Source: Pseudomonas proteolytica (GTDB lineage: Bacteria; Pseudomonadota; Gammaproteobacteria; Pseudomonadales; Pseudomonadaceae). Taken from it: a stretch of DNA of 64,000 bases. Position numbers and translations under genes: made by a program. The stretch lies in NCBI RefSeq assembly GCF_007858275.1, contig NZ_VFEV01000023.1, positions 46,390 through 110,389 on the forward strand, written 5' to 3'. Shown in pieces: positions 61,295 through 64,000 of the stretch (position 1 is the stretch's first letter; each line of letters starts with the position of its first letter). Under the pieces are notes generated by a model. That model saw nothing but the letters and a program-made list of their open reading frames with translations, was not told the DNA's origin and did not search any database.

Positions 61295-61379
61295 TGTGCG
61301 GGCTTGCTCGCGAAGGCGGTGTGTCAGGTTAATAATTCTTAACTGACACACCGCCTTCGCGAGCAAGCCCGCTCACACA
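61295..61379. repeat. REPIN with long inverted repeat
   Basis: Arms of about 33-37 bp including GGGCTTGCTCGCGAAGGCGG and CCGCCTTCGCGAGCAAGCCC, with inner dyad GTGTCAG/CTGACAC. It is the same type as the element at 41.5 kb, between convergent genes. Confidence 0.9.
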
Positions 61380-61398
61380 TTAGATTTGTGTCGGCCAT

Positions 61399-61424
61399 AA
61401 AAAAGGCTCTCCAGTGGAGAGCCT
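61399..61424 (-). terminator. Terminator of etfQO
   Basis: On the minus strand GGCTCTCC-ACT-GGAGAGCC then six T (61404-61399), about 20 bp after the etfQO stop. Confidence 0.9.
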
Positions 61425-61442
61425 CATGTTCAAGCAGATGGC

Positions 61443-63107
61443 TTACATATTCGGGTAAGTCGGCCCGCCCGCGCCTTCCGGTGTCACCCAGGTGATGTTC
61501 TGCGAAGGGTCCTTGATATCACAAGTCTTGCAGTGCACGCAGTTCTGGGCGTTGATCTGGAAGCGCTTCTCACCGTCTTCCTTGGTGATGACTTCGTACA
61601 CGCCGGCCGGGCAGTAACGCTGCGCCGGTTCATCGTAAAGCGGCAGGTTGGTGCCGATCGGGATGCTCGGGTCCTTGAGTTTCAAGTGGCACGGCTGTTC
61701 TTCTTCATGGTTGGTGCTGGAGAGGAACACCGAGCTCAGCTTGTCGAAGCTCAACTTGCCGTCGGGTTTTGGGTAGTCGATCTTTTGGCTGTCCTTGGCC
61801 AGCTTGAGGCAGGCGTAGTCCGGCTTGGTGTCATGCAGGGTGAACGGCATTTTGCCGCCGAGGATGTTCTGGTCGAACCAGTTGAAGCCAGCACCGATGA
61901 TCGGGCCGAACTTGTGCATCGCCGGGCCGAAGTTGCGGGTGGCGAACAGTTCTTCGTAAAGCCAGCTGGCTTTGAAGCTGTCGACGTAGGCGGTCAGTTC
62001 ATCGCCGCCTTCAGACTCGGCGAACAGGCGATCAGCCACGGCGTCGGCGGCGAGCATGCCGGACTTCATTGCGGTATGGCTGCCCTTGATCTTGGCCACG
62101 TTCATGGTGCCCAGGTCACAACCGATCAAGGCGCCGCCTTTGAATATCATCTTCGGCAGCGAGTTGATGCCGCCCTTGGCCAGGGCGCGCGCGCCGTAGC
62201 TGATGCGCTTGCCGCCTTCCAGGTACTGGGCCAGCACCGGGTGATGCTTGAGGCGCTGGAACTCATCGAACGGCGACAGGAAGGTGTTGCTGTAGGACAG
62301 GTCGACGATCAGGCCTACGACCACCTGGTTGTTTTCCAGGTGATAGAGGAAAGAGCCACCGGTGTTCTCGTTGCTCATGATGTCCAGCGGCCAGCCGGCG
62401 GTGTGGACCACCAGGCCTGGCTGATGCTTGGCCGGGTCGATTTCCCAGATTTCCTTGAGGCCGATGCCGTAGTGCTGCACGTCGGCGTCGCTGTCCAGGT
62501 TGAAGCGCTGGATCAGTTGCTTGCCCAGGTGCCCACGGCAGCCTTCGGCGAACAGCGTGTACTTGCCGCGCAGTTCCATGCCGGGGGTGTACAGGCCGTC
62601 TTTTGGCTGGCCTTCACGGTCCACGCCAAGGTCGCCGGTGATGATCCCGCGCACTACGCCGTTTTCGTCGAACAACACTTCCTGGGCGGCGAAGCCTGGG
62701 TAGATTTCCACGCCCAGGTTCTCGGCCTGCTGGGCCAGCCAGCGGCACAGGTTGCCCAGGGAGATGATGTAGTTGCCTTCGTTGTGCATGGTCTTGGGCA
62801 CAAAGAAATCTGGAACCTTGGTGGAGCTGTCGCTGCTGCGCAGTACATAGATGTCGTCGCGCACGACTGGGGTATTGAGCGGGGCGCCCAGCTCTTTCCA
62901 GTCTGGGAACAATTCATTCAGGGCGCGTGGCTCAAACACGGCACCGGACAGGATGTGTGCGCCGACTTCGGAGCCTTTTTCGACCACGCAGACGCTGATT
63001 TCCTTACCGGCTTCGGCGGCCTTCTGCTTCAGTCGGCAGGCGGCAGACAGGCCCGACGGCCCTGCGCCGACGATGACCACGTCGAATTCCATGTATTCGC
63101 GTTCCAC
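61443..63107 (-). CDS. Electron transfer flavoprotein-ubiquinone oxidoreductase
   Basis: 554-aa membrane-bound flavoprotein passing electrons from ETF (fatty acid and amino acid oxidation) to ubiquinone. The FAD fold starts VVIVGAGPSGLSAACRLKQ (about 10-28). The central region has ILSGAVFEPRALNEL and GWPLDIMSNENTGGSFLYH. The C terminus has the 4Fe-4S site QNCVHCKTCDIKDPSQNI plus an upstream cysteine in RYCPAGVYEV. The start is GTG at 63107 with GGAG 7-10 nt before it. It is divergent from etfB, and a PsrA-type box lies between. Confidence 0.94.
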   Translation of the reverse strand: MEREYMEFDVVIVGAGPSGLSAACRLKQKAAEAGKEISVCVVEKGSEVGAHILSGAVFEPRALNELFPDWKELGAPLNTPVVRDDIYVLRSSDSSTKVPDFFVPKTMHNEGNYIISLGNLCRWLAQQAENLGVEIYPGFAAQEVLFDENGVVRGIITGDLGVDREGQPKDGLYTPGMELRGKYTLFAEGCRGHLGKQLIQRFNLDSDADVQHYGIGLKEIWEIDPAKHQPGLVVHTAGWPLDIMSNENTGGSFLYHLENNQVVVGLIVDLSYSNTFLSPFDEFQRLKHHPVLAQYLEGGKRISYGARALAKGGINSLPKMIFKGGALIGCDLGTMNVAKIKGSHTAMKSGMLAADAVADRLFAESEGGDELTAYVDSFKASWLYEELFATRNFGPAMHKFGPIIGAGFNWFDQNILGGKMPFTLHDTKPDYACLKLAKDSQKIDYPKPDGKLSFDKLSSVFLSSTNHEEEQPCHLKLKDPSIPIGTNLPLYDEPAQRYCPAGVYEVITKEDGEKRFQINAQNCVHCKTCDIKDPSQNITWVTPEGAGGPTYPNM

Positions 63108-63265
63108 AGGCTATCTCCTACTCAAGGCTCAACAGTTTTTTTTCTAATGGGTGGAGGTTCGGTGTTTTATCTGTCGTCTTCTGCGCCAATTTCTTACAAC
63201 AGGGCAGGGGACGACCCACCTTTCTCTCTAGGTGGCGCATTATATCTACACCACTCTCAGCGTCC

Positions 63266-63287
63266 AATACAAACGTTTGTTTGAATT
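63266..63287. promoter_or_regulatory. PsrA-type operator between etfQO and etfB
   Basis: AATACAAAC-GTTT-GTTTGAATT: a 22-bp near-palindrome (8 of 9 positions complementary), containing CAAAC-N4-GTTTG, the reported PsrA consensus. It lies 159 bp before etfQO and about 375 bp before etfB. PsrA, a long-chain fatty-acid-responsive TetR regulator, controls beta-oxidation genes in P. aeruginosa; this site predicts the same for etf here. Confidence 0.65.
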
Positions 63288-63663
63288 GCCCGCGAGCTAG
63301 GTAAATCAAAGCAACGCGGCTTATATCTGACCATTTTGCTGTATTGACCGGAAAAGGTGTTCCGGTCAATATACGGTCGGTTTTGCGCTTCTCGTAGGCG
63401 GACTGCCGGTTTCAAGGCCACGTCCAAAGACAAGGCACTGCTTTGGCAGGTTGACGCGCACGTAATGCTGGCGCGCAGTTTACACGTTGCGACGATGAAT
63501 GACTTGTCAGTCACCCCTGACGAACGGTCTTTATTATTGAGTACGTGCAACGTTACCTGTCATGACGGCCTGCGTTTTTAGAGGTGCCCTTGTGCGCCGT
63601 TGAGCATCTACCGCCAGGTTTATCCGGGCGGCTTCCTTTTCACCGGAGAGTAACGAGGAATCC

Positions 63664-64000
63664 ATGAAGGTTCTTGTAGCTGTCAAACGCGTTGTCGATT
63701 ACAACGTGAAAGTTCGCGTCAAGGCGGACAATTCCGGCGTCGATCTGGCTAACGTCAAAATGTCGATGAACCCTTTCTGCGAAATCGCCGTGGAAGAAGC
63801 CGTACGCCTGAAAGAAAAAGGCGTTGTGACTGAAATCGTCGTCGTTTCCGTAGGGCCATCCACTGCTCAAGAGCAGTTGCGTACTGCTCTGGCGCTGGGT
63901 GCTGATCGCGCCGTACTCGTCGAATCCGCTGAAGAACTGACCTCGCTGGCCGTTGCCAAGCTGCTCAAGGCCGTTGTCGACAAGGAACAGCCGCAACTGG
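63664..64000 (+). CDS. etfB: Electron transfer flavoprotein beta subunit (partial)
   Basis: N-terminal 112 residues of the ETF small subunit, which binds AMP and docks dehydrogenases. It begins KVLVAVKRVVDYNVKVRVK and has MNPFCEIAVEEAVRLKE and VSVGPSTAQEQLRTALALGADRAVLV in sections, matching EtfB. GAGGA lies 6-10 nt upstream. The frame is open at the window edge; etfA should follow. The partial gene and the divergent etfQO form one functional unit. Confidence 0.93.
   Translation, partial: MKVLVAVKRVVDYNVKVRVKADNSGVDLANVKMSMNPFCEIAVEEAVRLKEKGVVTEIVVVSVGPSTAQEQLRTALALGADRAVLVESAEELTSLAVAKLLKAVVDKEQPQL

Noticed and set aside
61533..63284. Open frame of 583 codons opposite etfQO
   Set aside because: Shadow frame; etfQO on the minus strand has full motifs, start signal and terminator.

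Overview
The window is chromosomal DNA of a Pseudomonas, most likely of the P. fluorescens group. The evidence is high-GC coding bias, dense core genes whose proteins read as Pseudomonas orthologues (PhoPQ, GacS, DctA, PcpS, RNase E), gene order that largely follows P. aeruginosa as I recall it, and many REP/REPIN palindromes of the kind common in fluorescent pseudomonads. It is nearly all vertically inherited core genome. I see no prophage, CRISPR array, rRNA, tRNA or autonomous transposase.

Layout. (1) 1-12 kb: the 5' part of nrdA with a long leader and a promoter carrying DnaA boxes; a two-component pair of RstAB type; the phosphopantetheinyl transferase gene pcpS; phoPQ behind a clear PhoP box; an AraC-family regulator; dctA behind a textbook sigma-54 promoter with two palindromic upstream sites; a CaiB-type CoA transferase. 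(2) 12-22 kb: sprT, a Yip1-family membrane protein, ttcA, tag, an arsC-wrbA-DUF2069 operon, a TlpA-like thioredoxin lipoprotein, a two-gene operon with a META lipoprotein, ldhA and the global sensor gacS. (3) 22-30 kb: DUF2062, comEC, and the tight exbB-exbD-lpxK-ycaR-kdsB-ptp-murB run. (4) 30-34.6 kb: an accessory molybdenum hydroxylase operon (2Fe-2S subunit, Tat-exported molybdopterin subunit, XdhC, MocA-like cytidylyltransferase) sitting between murB and rne, which adjoin in P. aeruginosa. (5) 35-52 kb: rne divergent from rluC-HAD-sppA; maf divergent from yceD-rpmF-plsX-fabD-fabG-acpP-fabF-pabC-mltG-tmk-holB-tatD, so ribosome, phospholipid, fatty-acid, folate, cell-wall and replication functions are transcribed together. 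(6) 52-64 kb: a probable RgsA small RNA, a TetR regulator, a moaA paralogue, lipoprotein and DUF1285 genes, an accessory block (small proteins, MFS, GNAT, IclR, alcohol dehydrogenase with divergent AraC regulator), then divergent etfQO and etfB with a PsrA-type operator between them.

The most unusual structure is a short non-coding mobile element present three times (7.5, 22.2 and 34.7 kb). It has about 20-bp terminal inverted repeats and variable centres, and each copy is bracketed by an 8-9 bp direct repeat that is the tip of a REP sequence. It therefore looks like a MITE that transposes into REP elements. Other points worth following: a yceD-rpmF promoter so close to the start codon that the mRNA would be essentially leaderless, phoPQ autoregulation without oprH, the DnaA/NrdR-like layout at nrdA, the absence of pilZ between holB and tatD, and the repeat-rich tail of RNase E.
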